Source of the DNA: an uncultured Lachnospiraceae bacterium
Lineage (GTDB): Bacteria; Bacillota; Clostridia; Lachnospirales; Lachnospiraceae
Direction of reading: 5' to 3'
DNA length: 64,000 bases
Assembly (NCBI GenBank): GCA_934293375.1
Contig: CAKQYS010000010.1
Coordinates: 29,600 to 93,599 of the forward strand
The translations under genes were made by a program, and so were the position numbers. Shown one piece after another: positions 45,218 through 53,007 of this stretch (position 1 is the stretch's first letter; the number at the start of each line of letters is the position of its first letter). Under the pieces are notes generated by a model that saw only the letters and a program-made list of their open reading frames with translations, made no database searches and had not been told where the DNA came from.

Positions 45218-47044
45218 CTATGACTCCAACTCTAAAACCACTTGGTTTAATATCGGAATTGCCATCGTTACAGCACGCTTTACACCACAAAAGAAAGTAT
45301 GCATTTTCGTATATAGCCGTTTTAATTCCGCCACGGGATCTTCATTCGCAAAATCAAGATCGATCAATGCTTCCTGTATTTCCCGCCCCAGCAAAAGTTC
45401 GATCACAGCATGTCCTTCATAGCTGTTATATAATGTCAGAAAATGATTCATGTGTTTTTCTACCTGGCCAAGCTGTACATTGGAAAGTTCCCCTCTATCC
45501 AGAATCGCAATGCCCTTTTGCATCCATGTGACTGCAGAATCTACCGCCTGATCAACCTGTGTAAAATAATCTGCCAACACATGATATTCCTTTAATAGGA
45601 TTCTTCGTCTCCCGTCTGTCATAAACGCAGCCACACGCTCCAACACTGCATCGCCATCAAATTCTGACAATCCATATCGCTCCATTGCCTCCGACAAACT
45701 CATATGCTGCATTCCGTCAATATATGCCCCTCCTTCGGTTGCATTGACAAATGTGATGTCTTTTCTTCTGTCCGCATATGCTTCATACCAATCCAGATAT
45801 GCCTTAAAATCCTCTCTTGATAATACGGTCCCACCATAATATCCCTTTACATATACCAGATTTCCTGTATGCTCTGATTCAACCTCTTCTCCGGCGTGAA
45901 CCTTATCATCCGTCAAAGCCAGATCCTGTCCAATTAGGATTATGGTTCTGCTTCCCAGCTTTTGCGCAACAGAAACTGCAACTGTAGCAACACTTCCTCC
46001 ATTTACCAACTCCCTCAGATCGCTCCCGAGTTTTCGGTACAAATATCCACCATACCCACAAATAGACGATACAAAAACCAGCTGATCCGGATCTATTTGC
46101 TGCAGAGCCCTATACTGTGATGTCGTATATACAAACCACGGAACATGGAATTCCCCTGCATTCTCAAACAGCTTTGGATCTTTTGCAGCATCTGCTGTCA
46201 CAACTGCATGCGGAATAATTTGATTTTGTAACAACACCGGTACAGCTGTATCCACACATATGATAAATGCATGATGCCGGTACTTCGATAATTGCAAAAC
46301 ATTTTTCTCAAGAGAAGGTCCTGCAGATACAATGATCACAGGTACTTCTTTCGATAACACATTTTCATAGCAGGATAATACGCTCCCCCTGTATAAATAA
46401 CGCAGATTCTGCAGCATATTTTCAAATTCGATATCCGTATTTCGAACAACTGCAATATAATTCTGTCTGCCATGTAATTTGCTGTCTTCATACAGCTGCA
46501 CGAGCCTGCGCATATGATCCGGGTATATTTGCTGATATTTTGGCATTGCATCCAAATAAAACAAATGCCAGTTGGACTCATTTACATAAGCATACATATC
46601 ATGTTTCAACGCATTGGCATTGCATCCATCTACATACATCCGAACCCGTTGATTCGATATCAGATCCCTGATATCATAATGCTCCATTACATACAAAAAA
46701 TAGGAAACCGACGGTTCATAAATTACATAAAACGCATTTTCATTACGAACCAATTCCCGCAGAATATAACCATTTCCCATGCCAAGGAACAAAAAAACTG
46801 AACCTTTTTTAACATCCTCATACTGCTTTACAAACCGCTTTGCCTCCTCAAGAGGTCTATACTGACTCTGTAAATATACCGGACCGCTTTCCGTAATCAT
46901 ACAGTCAATCTGATTTCCGTCCCGTGAAGCTTCACATTGCACCGTAATATTGTGCTGTAAATGTACGGTTTGATCTGCAAGTGCTGTCCACAACTCCGGA
47001 ATATACTGCTGTAATACCGTCATATTGGCTTCCCATATCTGCAT
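45218..47044 (-). CDS. DUF115/MptE-like motility accessory factor, Maf copy 3
   Basis: 608 residues, ATG overlapping the upstream stop (TAATG). N-domain with SVFLFLGMGNGYILRELV near 85 and VIYEPSVSYFLYVMEHYDIRDL; DUF115 core with VPVIIVSAGPSLEKNVLQL near 242, HAVVTADAAKDPKLFENAGE and LVNGGSVATVAVSVAQKLGSRTIILIGQDLALT near 345; FVNATEGGAYIDGMQHM near 440; helical C-terminus. It is predicted to glycosylate flagellin in the cytoplasm and is the Maf closest to fliC. Part of the unit small protein - Maf - glycosyltransferase. Confidence 0.88.
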   Translation of the reverse strand: MQIWEANMTVLQQYIPELWTALADQTVHLQHNITVQCEASRDGNQIDCMITESGPVYLQSQYRPLEEAKRFVKQYEDVKKGSVFLFLGMGNGYILRELVRNENAFYVIYEPSVSYFLYVMEHYDIRDLISNQRVRMYVDGCNANALKHDMYAYVNESNWHLFYLDAMPKYQQIYPDHMRRLVQLYEDSKLHGRQNYIAVVRNTDIEFENMLQNLRYLYRGSVLSCYENVLSKEVPVIIVSAGPSLEKNVLQLSKYRHHAFIICVDTAVPVLLQNQIIPHAVVTADAAKDPKLFENAGEFHVPWFVYTTSQYRALQQIDPDQLVFVSSICGYGGYLYRKLGSDLRELVNGGSVATVAVSVAQKLGSRTIILIGQDLALTDDKVHAGEEVESEHTGNLVYVKGYYGGTVLSREDFKAYLDWYEAYADRRKDITFVNATEGGAYIDGMQHMSLSEAMERYGLSEFDGDAVLERVAAFMTDGRRRILLKEYHVLADYFTQVDQAVDSAVTWMQKGIAILDRGELSNVQLGQVEKHMNHFLTLYNSYEGHAVIELLLGREIQEALIDLDFANEDPVAELKRLYTKMHTFFCGVKRAVTMAIPILNQVVLELES

Positions 47045-47316
47045 TATAAATATTCCTCCAATTTGGCAATCAGATCATATTGTAAGATATCTGCCAATAA
47101 TGTTGCATCCTGTGCTTCCATTGCCTCCAATGCCGGATTCAAAATCTCAACAAAGGATGTCTGCTCTGCTTCATCTGTGATTTCTGCAGTAATCGACATA
47201 ATACGTCTTAATAACGCTGCTAATTTGCCATATCCTTCCGTCACATTCTCCTGATACAAAAGCTCTGTCACAGTTGTGATCTCTTCAATTACTGCCTGCA
47301 CATCCTTTTTATCCAT
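47044..47316 (-). CDS. small acidic helical protein upstream of Maf
   Basis: 90 residues from ATG at 47314-47316 (AAGGAGAATCGTT upstream). Highly acidic and helical (EEITTVTELLYQENVTEGYG, then LEAMEAQDATLLADILQYDL), no membrane segment. The longer open frame runs back into a MITE-like repeat and is not coding. It is translationally coupled to Maf copy 3, so it may be a Maf partner or a chaperone. I do not recognise the family with certainty. Confidence 0.75.
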   Translation of the reverse strand: MDKKDVQAVIEEITTVTELLYQENVTEGYGKLAALLRRIMSITAEITDEAEQTSFVEILNPALEAMEAQDATLLADILQYDLIAKLEEYL

Positions 47317-47347
47317 AACGATTCTCCTTGTATTCATTAAATAAAGA

Positions 47348-47562
47348 TAGGCAATTGCGAAACTCTCAATTACGATTGCGACTATGTGCATATTGCATAA
47401 TGTATAAGCAGGTACTTGAAGAACGCCGGTTCTTAACGAAGTCAAGCTACGCATTGACTGAGTTTAGCACCGCTGCGTGATGAAGTAGCGAGAGCGTGCC
47501 TGCGATACATTGTGCAATATGCACATAACATCAATATCTTCAAGGAGTTTCGCAATTGTCTA
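47348..47562. mobile_element. MITE-like element, copy 1 (215 bp)
   Basis: Ends TAGGCAATTGCGAAACTC and its near-perfect inverted complement (17 of 18). Flanked by a 12-bp direct repeat ATTAAATAAAGA on both sides, indicating insertion. The interior has further self-complementarity (GTGCATATTGCA with TGCAATATGCAC). No coding capacity. It lies between the fliC terminator and the small protein/Maf unit. Confidence 0.8.
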
Positions 47563-47602
47563 ATTAAATAAAGATCCCGATTTCCATTGTAACACCTCTA
47601 AC

Positions 47603-47633
47603 GCAAAAGAAGCCGACAATACTGCCGGCTTCC
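47603..47633 (-). terminator. intrinsic terminator after fliC
   Basis: Minus strand: GAAGCCG (47632-47626), 10-base loop, CGGCTTC, then TTTTGCG. It starts 22 bp after the flagellin stop. Confidence 0.75.
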
Positions 47634-47654
47634 ATGCAATAATCCATCTCTGAA

Positions 47655-48446
47655 TTACTGAAGTAATGATAATACTCCCTGGGTAGACTGGTTAGCCTGT
47701 GCAAGCATAGACTGAGCAGCCTGCTGGATGATGTTTGCATTTGAGTATGCTGTCATCTCAGTAGCCATATCTGTATCACGGATACGTGACTCAGCTGACT
47801 GCAGATTCTCTGAGTAGTTAGATACACTGTTTACAGTATAACCAAGACGGTTCTGAACAGCACCAAGTAATGATCTCTGAGCAGATACATCCTTGATAGC
47901 CTTCTGTACTGCTGACAATGTTCCTGCTGCATTTGAATGAGAATCTACCGCTGTAGAAGCTACAGACACACTAACCTGAACAGAAATCTTCATGTTATCG
48001 CCCTTATTAGCACCGATCTGTAAGTATCCTGTGAAGCTTGATAACTCCTTACCATTATACTTAGCACGAGTCTTAATAGATGCTAACTCTGTATTAAGCT
48101 GTGTCATCTCATCCTTGATTGTTGTACGATCCTCAGTTGCGTTTACATCATTGGCAGCCTTATCAGCCAGAGTCTCCATACGCTGTAAGATAGAGTGCAT
48201 CTCATTCATGTTTCCTTCAGCTGTCTGGATCAGAGAGATACCATCCTGTGCATTCTCAACAGCCTGGTTAAGACCACGGATCTGTGCTCTCATCTTCTCA
48301 GAAATAGATAATCCTGCTGCATCATCTGCTGCACGGTTTACCTTGTATCCTGAAGATAACTTCTCAGCACTTGAAGATACTGAAAGAGCTGCCTTGCTCA
48401 GCATTCTGTTTGTGTTTGCTGCCTGCATGTTGTGTTGTACTACCAT
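47655..48446 (-). CDS. fliC: flagellin
   Basis: 263 residues from ATG at 48444-48446 after CAAGGAGGAATTATT. Conserved N-terminal D0/D1 (MVVQHNMQAANTNRML, SAEKLSSGYKVNRAADDAAGLSISEKMRAQIRGL) and C-terminal D1/D0 (RLGYTVNSVSNYSENLQSAESRIRDTDMA, ending VLSLLQ). The variable centre is very short: about residues 150-185 (VQVSVSVASTAVDSHSNAAGT), Ser-rich, and a plausible glycan attachment stretch. So this is a minimal D0-D1 flagellin, the only one in the window. It has its own sigma-28 promoter, a CsrA-type leader and a terminator. Confidence 0.96.
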   Translation of the reverse strand: MVVQHNMQAANTNRMLSKAALSVSSSAEKLSSGYKVNRAADDAAGLSISEKMRAQIRGLNQAVENAQDGISLIQTAEGNMNEMHSILQRMETLADKAANDVNATEDRTTIKDEMTQLNTELASIKTRAKYNGKELSSFTGYLQIGANKGDNMKISVQVSVSVASTAVDSHSNAAGTLSAVQKAIKDVSAQRSLLGAVQNRLGYTVNSVSNYSENLQSAESRIRDTDMATEMTAYSNANIIQQAAQSMLAQANQSTQGVLSLLQ

Positions 48447-48450
48447 AATA

Positions 48451-48540
48451 ATTCCTCCTTGAATATAATGTAGCATCCTTGCTACATGTACTAGTAGCTT
48501 CGCTACCGTTTTTAGTTTATAATGACTTTCCGCGGAAAGT
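48451..48540 (-). promoter_or_regulatory. fliC leader with predicted CsrA-binding sites
   Basis: Minus strand: hairpin GTAGCA-AGGA-TGCTAC (48485-48470) presents GGA in its loop; the CAAGGATG core is close to the CsrA consensus. About 20 nt downstream, the Shine-Dalgarno CAAGGAGG (48454-48461) is a second GGA site. A perfect 16-bp palindrome (48525-48540) with GGA and a small GTAGC-GAA-GCTAC hairpin lie upstream. The dual-site layout mirrors the B. subtilis hag leader controlled by CsrA-FliW. Confidence 0.65.
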
Positions 48541-48570
48541 TATTATCATTTCTTAACCCTTACACTTTAT

Positions 48571-48597
48571 ATATCGGTATGCCTATGGATTACTTTA
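48571..48597 (-). promoter_or_regulatory. sigma-28 (FliA/SigD) promoter of fliC
   Basis: Minus strand TAAA (48597-48594), 15-bp spacer, ACCGATAT (48578-48571), a close match to TAAA-N15-GCCGATAA. It gives a leader of about 115 nt. Confidence 0.8.
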
Positions 48598-48617
48598 GCA
48601 TATTTTAGTAAAGATTT

Positions 48618-49100
48618 TTATTTTTTTTGATCCATAAATGCAGATGCATGATATTGTCCGCCTGTCATCGCCTGATGGTAGCTCCTAGCTGCGGAATTCG
48701 CATTCGCTTTCACCTTATATGCCTCTTTCTTGGATGCGAAATGTCCGGTGAGCTTTGCATGATTGCGCTCTTCCAATACCCTGATCTCATTGCCGATACC
48801 GACACAGCTTTTGATCTGTTCCTGCATCTTCCGGATCTCTGTATCATAAAGGCCACCCTGATCGATCACATCCTGTCTGATCCTCTCATAGATAGAGGTA
48901 AAACCGTCATCAAGCTGATTGATCCTAGCGATCAACACTTCCTTCTCATTCACAGAATTTGAAAATGCCATCTCATCAAGTTCGTCGTGTTCCGCCAGTT
49001 CACTCTGCGTCCTCGTTAATATCAAAATCTGCCCTAACACCTGTTCCTTCTGGGACAGGGTATCTGCCAATATCCGAAGATAATTCTGTAAATCGTCCAT
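48618..49100 (-). CDS. FliT/FlgN-like flagellar chaperone
   Basis: 160 residues from ATG at 49098-49100, 5 bases after GGAGG. All-helical with heptad-like spacing (NYLRILADTLSQKEQVLGQI, NEKEVLIARINQLDDGFTSI, EIRKMQEQIKSC) and a basic, disordered tail. It follows fliS directly, the position of fliT, so it is probably the chaperone for FliD or another late export substrate. Sequence similarity within this family is too low for a firm name. It precedes fliC. Confidence 0.7.
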   Translation of the reverse strand: MDDLQNYLRILADTLSQKEQVLGQILILTRTQSELAEHDELDEMAFSNSVNEKEVLIARINQLDDGFTSIYERIRQDVIDQGGLYDTEIRKMQEQIKSCVGIGNEIRVLEERNHAKLTGHFASKKEAYKVKANANSAARSYHQAMTGGQYHASAFMDQKK

Positions 49101-49109
49101 CTGCACCTC

Positions 49110-49490
49110 CTACAGTCTCGGATCCTTTGCCAGCTTCATCACCTGCTTCCAGGAATCCCGGATCTGATGCAGCTCATGGGATACCTTTTCCATATCTTCT
49201 TGTTCCTTACTCATATTGGCCGCGATCATAAGATCAAAAATATAGTCATAAATTGTGTCGAAGTCCTTTGCAATCGCATACTTGTGATCCAGAGTTGTCT
49301 TCAGCTCCACAATAATACGTCTGGCTTTCTTGATATTATCATTACACTTCTCATAGTCTTTCTTCTCTGCGGCTGCAGTTGCGATATTCCAGAATTTGAT
49401 CGCTCCATCATACAGCATCAATGTCAGCTCCGCCGGAGTTGCTGTATTTACTTTATTCATGCCATAAGCGGCTGCCGGATTCATTGCCAT
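49110..49490 (-). CDS. fliS: flagellin export chaperone FliS
   Basis: 126 residues. MAMNPAAAYGMNKVNTATPAELTLMLYDGAIKFWNIA is the FliS signature (YxxNxV...PxxL..MLYDG), followed by helical bundle INDNIKKARRIIVELKTTLDH-type sequence. FliS binds the disordered C-terminus of flagellin before export. It lies in the unit flaG-fliD-(MITE)-fliS-fliT-like. Confidence 0.94.
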   Translation of the reverse strand: MAMNPAAAYGMNKVNTATPAELTLMLYDGAIKFWNIATAAAEKKDYEKCNDNIKKARRIIVELKTTLDHKYAIAKDFDTIYDYIFDLMIAANMSKEQEDMEKVSHELHQIRDSWKQVMKLAKDPRL

Positions 49491-49521
49491 ACTACCTTCT
49501 CCTTACATTCTCATATTATCC

Positions 49522-49737
49522 TAGGCAATTGTGAAACTCTCAATTACGATTGCGACTATGTGCATATTGCATGATGTATAAGCAGGTACTTGAAGAACGC
49601 CGGTTCTTAACGAAGTCAAGCTACCGCATTGACTGAGTTTAGCACCGCTGCGTGATGAAGTAGCGAGAGCGTGCCTGCGATACATTGTGCAATATGCACA
49701 TTACATCAACATCTTCAAGGAGTTTCGCAATTGTCTA
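49522..49737. mobile_element. MITE-like element, copy 2 (216 bp)
   Basis: Nearly identical to copy 1, same orientation, with TAGGCAATTG and CAATTGTCTA ends and an 11-bp flanking direct repeat TCATATTATCC. Inserted between fliD and fliS; it leaves a transcript of this unit with a long structured spacer. Confidence 0.82.
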
Positions 49738-49742
49738 TCATA

Positions 49743-51713
49743 TTATCCAAGCATAGATGACAGATAACTCATCTGGGAGTTCATCTGTGCCAGCTTCGAC
49801 TCCATTGCAGCAAACTGGCTGTAATACTTATCCTGTGCATCATTCATCTTCTCCTGCAGGGATGTGATCTTATCCTTATAATCATCAATCTGATTATCAT
49901 AATCCTTATCATTGTAGAAGGTCAATGCACTACTTAAGTTCGTTGACCTCATTGCTGACTGGAACTTCTTATACATATCTGTTCCCACACCCGTCAGAGT
50001 CTTCAATACCGCATCGGGATCAGACTCTAACATTTCCATCAGTTTGTTGTCCTTGGATGAATATTCAGAATCCTCACTGTCTCCATAAATATGCAGCTTA
50101 CCATTATCCGTATAACTTCCCGTATTAATTCCCAGACTGGATAATCCCATCTTTCTGACAGTACCGTCTGACATTGTTACCTCAAGTCTTGAGCTGGAAA
50201 TTCTACGCATAAGCGTCAACATAGAACTCAGGCTCTCATCCCGTCTGAGCAGAGAGTCCTTGATCTTTGACTCCCACTGCTCGACTTCTTTATCTGACAT
50301 ATCTGCCTTGTCATCATCTGTCAGCATGTCGTAATCCTTCGCACTGTCTGCATCGTAAAGCTTATACATTTCGTCCATCAAAGAATTGTATTCCTTAACA
50401 AAATTCTTGATCTTGTCATAAACAGCCTGTGTATCGGATTCTACAGAGAGCGTCATTGGATCATCCTTGATGATATTGCCATCATCATCTGTTGTAGTTG
50501 TCACATCTTTAATCGTAAAATTCAAACCGTTGATACTGTAGGTATTCGAACCCTGTCTGTACTCTACACCATTATAGGTGACAATTGCGTCAGTCGCATC
50601 TATCTTCTTTGAACCAGCTCCCAGTCCCAATGTCTCTAAGGCAGCCGGATCACTGCTCGTGATCGTAAAGTCTCTGTCTGTACCGGAATCGGTTGCACTC
50701 AGGTAGAATCTGCCCTGATTTGCATCGTAATTCGCCCGCACACCCAACTTACTGAGCTCTGTTGCCAGACCTGACAGAGTTGTATTCTTGTCAATCGTAA
50801 AGTTCTTCGTCTCACCGCCGACCGTCACGCTGAATACGGCATTCGGATCAATTCCCATATCAGACAGCTTTGTGGTGCCGGAATATGCCTCTCCGGCTGA
50901 AATCTTTGTCTCATAGGCAAATGTACTTGCAGACGCTTCTCCAACCCCTTGATCCATTGACTTGGAACCCACTTTGATACCATCTTTTGAAATGCCCAGC
51001 TTCGTACTGTCATCATCTTCTGCCTTGATCGTATAGGTCGTACCACCTTCATAGGTCGTCTTCCCGTCCTCTGTCTTCTCTGTTGCAGAAGTATTCTCAA
51101 AATGCAATGCGCCATCCTTGATCGACACGGTCAGGTTATTGATCCCCTGATCCCTAAGCTGCTGTGTCAGACTGCCCGCAACATCATCCAGTGATGTATC
51201 CACATCTAAAATCCCCACCTTCAAAGTCGCAGCTGTACCATCCGCTCCTGTCACAGAAAGTGTAGAACCTGATATATCCAGAGCATTCCCCTTAGCATCC
51301 AAAACATTCTTCGCCAATGTAGAACCAGCGGTTCCCACATAAGATGTTGTCTGATTCGATGTCTTCGTACCGATCCTGGCACCTGTCAGATAGGCTGCAC
51401 TTGCCAGTGAACTGACAGATAATTTATGCGTACCATTGACTGCATTGGCACTGGTACCAAATGAGATCTTGGAATCTGCTGAACTCGAAATCTTCTTTGT
51501 TTTATAAGTACCTGTAGATTTCAGATCAGACAATGCTCCTGTGTAAAAATCATATAATTTTGTATTGAGTGCAGACCAAGCTTCCTTTTTCCACTCAAGC
51601 TTCGTCTTCTCTCCCTTTGCATCGTCTACTTTGGACTGATATACCTTGGTCATCTCCTGTACCATGGAATCTGTATCCATTCCTGACGACAGACCGGTTA
51701 ATCGAATTGCCAT
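49743..51713 (-). CDS. fliD: flagellar filament cap protein FliD (HAP2)
   Basis: 656 residues. N-terminal MAIRLTGLSSGMDTDSMVQEMTKVYQSKVDDAKGEK is the FliD_N signature; SFGTSANAVNGTHKLSVSSLASAA follows. The C-terminal FliD_C region has TQAVYDKIKNFVKEYNSLMDEMYKLY, LGINTGSYTDNGKLHI and ending DKYYSQFAAMESKLAQMNSQMSYLSSMLG. It caps the growing filament and helps flagellin folding. Central domains carry repeated Thr/Ser-rich segments. A good ribosome site (AGGAGGTATTATT) precedes the start. Confidence 0.95.
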   Translation of the reverse strand: MAIRLTGLSSGMDTDSMVQEMTKVYQSKVDDAKGEKTKLEWKKEAWSALNTKLYDFYTGALSDLKSTGTYKTKKISSSADSKISFGTSANAVNGTHKLSVSSLASAAYLTGARIGTKTSNQTTSYVGTAGSTLAKNVLDAKGNALDISGSTLSVTGADGTAATLKVGILDVDTSLDDVAGSLTQQLRDQGINNLTVSIKDGALHFENTSATEKTEDGKTTYEGGTTYTIKAEDDDSTKLGISKDGIKVGSKSMDQGVGEASASTFAYETKISAGEAYSGTTKLSDMGIDPNAVFSVTVGGETKNFTIDKNTTLSGLATELSKLGVRANYDANQGRFYLSATDSGTDRDFTITSSDPAALETLGLGAGSKKIDATDAIVTYNGVEYRQGSNTYSINGLNFTIKDVTTTTDDDGNIIKDDPMTLSVESDTQAVYDKIKNFVKEYNSLMDEMYKLYDADSAKDYDMLTDDDKADMSDKEVEQWESKIKDSLLRRDESLSSMLTLMRRISSSRLEVTMSDGTVRKMGLSSLGINTGSYTDNGKLHIYGDSEDSEYSSKDNKLMEMLESDPDAVLKTLTGVGTDMYKKFQSAMRSTNLSSALTFYNDKDYDNQIDDYKDKITSLQEKMNDAQDKYYSQFAAMESKLAQMNSQMSYLSSMLG

Positions 51714-51724
51714 AATAATACCTC

Positions 51725-52147
51725 CTATCGCTTCTCATCTACCATGAGACCGGCAAGCTCCCATGCCTTAGCAATCGCATCAAGCGTCTTCTCCGGCGGG
51801 ATCTCCCGGATCACATCACCAGTTGCAGAATCCTTAACTGTAATTGAGATCCTCTTCGTATCCTCGTGATATGCAAACTGACAATATGTATGTGTCATTT
51901 TGATCTTCTTGTTAATATCATCTACCGCATTCTTTACCTTCTCCGGGGACACATCCTGAATCTGATAGAGATCCTGCTGATCCTCGAAAGGCTTCTTCAT
52001 CGTCTCCTGTCTGCGGCCTGCATCTGAACCCTTTGGTTCCAATGTCACAGTCGTCACTGTTCCCTGTCCCGACTCTGCAACCCGACCGGCGCCGGCAGTC
52101 TGGGCAATCCCGGTTATCATCTTGTTATCAATTCCTTCGATCGTCAT
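51725..52147 (-). CDS. flaG: FlaG-family flagellar protein
   Basis: 140 residues. The C-terminal 75 residues (NAVDDINKKIKMTHTYCQFAYHEDTKRISITVKDSATGDVIREIPPEKTLDAIAKAWELAGLMVDEKR) are the FlaG domain with the IREIPPE motif. The N-terminus is low complexity. FlaG influences filament length in some bacteria. It is first in the unit controlled by the sigma-28 promoter at 52193-52219 and precedes fliD by 11 bp. Confidence 0.9.
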   Translation of the reverse strand: MTIEGIDNKMITGIAQTAGAGRVAESGQGTVTTVTLEPKGSDAGRRQETMKKPFEDQQDLYQIQDVSPEKVKNAVDDINKKIKMTHTYCQFAYHEDTKRISITVKDSATGDVIREIPPEKTLDAIAKAWELAGLMVDEKR

Positions 52148-52192
52148 AATACATCCACCTCCGTGTGAATCTTAAAACATCTTATAATATAT

Positions 52193-52219
52193 TTATCGGC
52201 TAAAGCCATCTAAACTTTA
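52193..52219 (-). promoter_or_regulatory. sigma-28 promoter of flaG-fliD-fliS
   Basis: Minus strand perfect TAAA (52219-52216), 15-bp spacer, perfect GCCGATAA (52200-52193), 46 bp before flaG and just after the csrA stop. Confidence 0.88.
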
Positions 52220-52239
52220 GTCCGCAACGAAACTGAATT

Positions 52240-52464
52240 CTAGAACAATCCCTTTAATGCTTCTACCGGATTGCTCTGATCCGCAGCTTCCTTGTTGGCA
52301 TCCTGAATCTGTACATATACTTCCTTGCGGTACACAGGCACACTCTTCGGCGCATTAATACCAATCTTAATCTGTTCTCCCCGGATCTCCAGGATCGTAA
52401 TCTCTATATCATTGCCGATCATAATGGATTCGCCTGCTTTTCTTGTTAAAGCTAACATAATCAT
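52240..52464 (-). CDS. csrA: carbon storage/translation regulator CsrA
   Basis: 74 residues: MIMLALTRKAGESIMIGNDIEITILEI, RGEQIKIGINAPKSVPVYRKEVYVQIQ, with a short C-terminal extension (ASNPVEALKGLF-like tail). The RNA-binding strand (LALTRK) and the GINAPKSVPVYR core are intact. CsrA dimers bind GGA hairpins; flagellin mRNA is the classic target, and FliW antagonises it. Its ATG overlaps the fliW stop (ATGA); a second ATG 6 bases in (MLALTRK) is the common family start. Confidence 0.95.
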   Translation of the reverse strand: MIMLALTRKAGESIMIGNDIEITILEIRGEQIKIGINAPKSVPVYRKEVYVQIQDANKEAADQSNPVEALKGLF

Positions 52465-52925
52465 TCACCCGCCTTTTCTTTGTTGGCCTGCAGGATATCA
52501 TAGATTGGATAACGGATCTGATAGTCCGTATTCTCCACAATAATCTGTCCGCCCTTTTTCGTTCTTGTATTGATCACAAACGGTGCCTTCATATTGACTG
52601 TCATCTTCGTAAGATCGGCTGGAACGGTCATGGCAAGCAATACCATGATCTCATCCTCCTTCGGCATATCGAGTGGCACAAGCAGTTCATCCTCAATCAT
52701 CGGGTTATAGGAATCCAAAACGACCAGCGGATTCAGTACCGGTAACACCAGCAATGGCTCCTCTAATGACTGCAGGTAACTGACATTTACATCCTTACCT
52801 CTCTCTATATCATAAATAATAGCAAACTTATGAAGATTCTCAAACCCAATAATGCCATTCGGAAATTCCAGCACCTTATCCTCTTCAATATCAACTTCTC
52901 CAAAATACTTGGTCATTGCCTTCAT
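52461..52925 (-). CDS. fliW: flagellar assembly factor FliW
   Basis: 154 residues with YFGEVDIEEDKVLEFPNGIIGFENLHKFAIIYD, the FliW signature, and PVLNPLVVLDSYNPMIEDE. FliW binds flagellin or CsrA in a partner switch, so cytoplasmic flagellin level feeds back on fliC translation. Directly upstream of and overlapping csrA, as in Bacillus. Confidence 0.95.
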   Translation of the reverse strand: MKAMTKYFGEVDIEEDKVLEFPNGIIGFENLHKFAIIYDIERGKDVNVSYLQSLEEPLLVLPVLNPLVVLDSYNPMIEDELLVPLDMPKEDEIMVLLAMTVPADLTKMTVNMKAPFVINTRTKKGGQIIVENTDYQIRYPIYDILQANKEKAGE

Positions 52926-53007
52926 TATATATCGCCCCTTTCCAATCTCTTCTCCTAGTTTCTATCATACCCTCCCGGACATATATGGTCAACCCAAAAT
53001 GCCGGAT

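Noticed and set aside
47317..47454. Upstream extension of the small Maf-linked ORF through the MITE
   Set aside because: The same peptide appears in the other MITE copies as a frame accident; a good AGGAG site and ATG occur at 47316.
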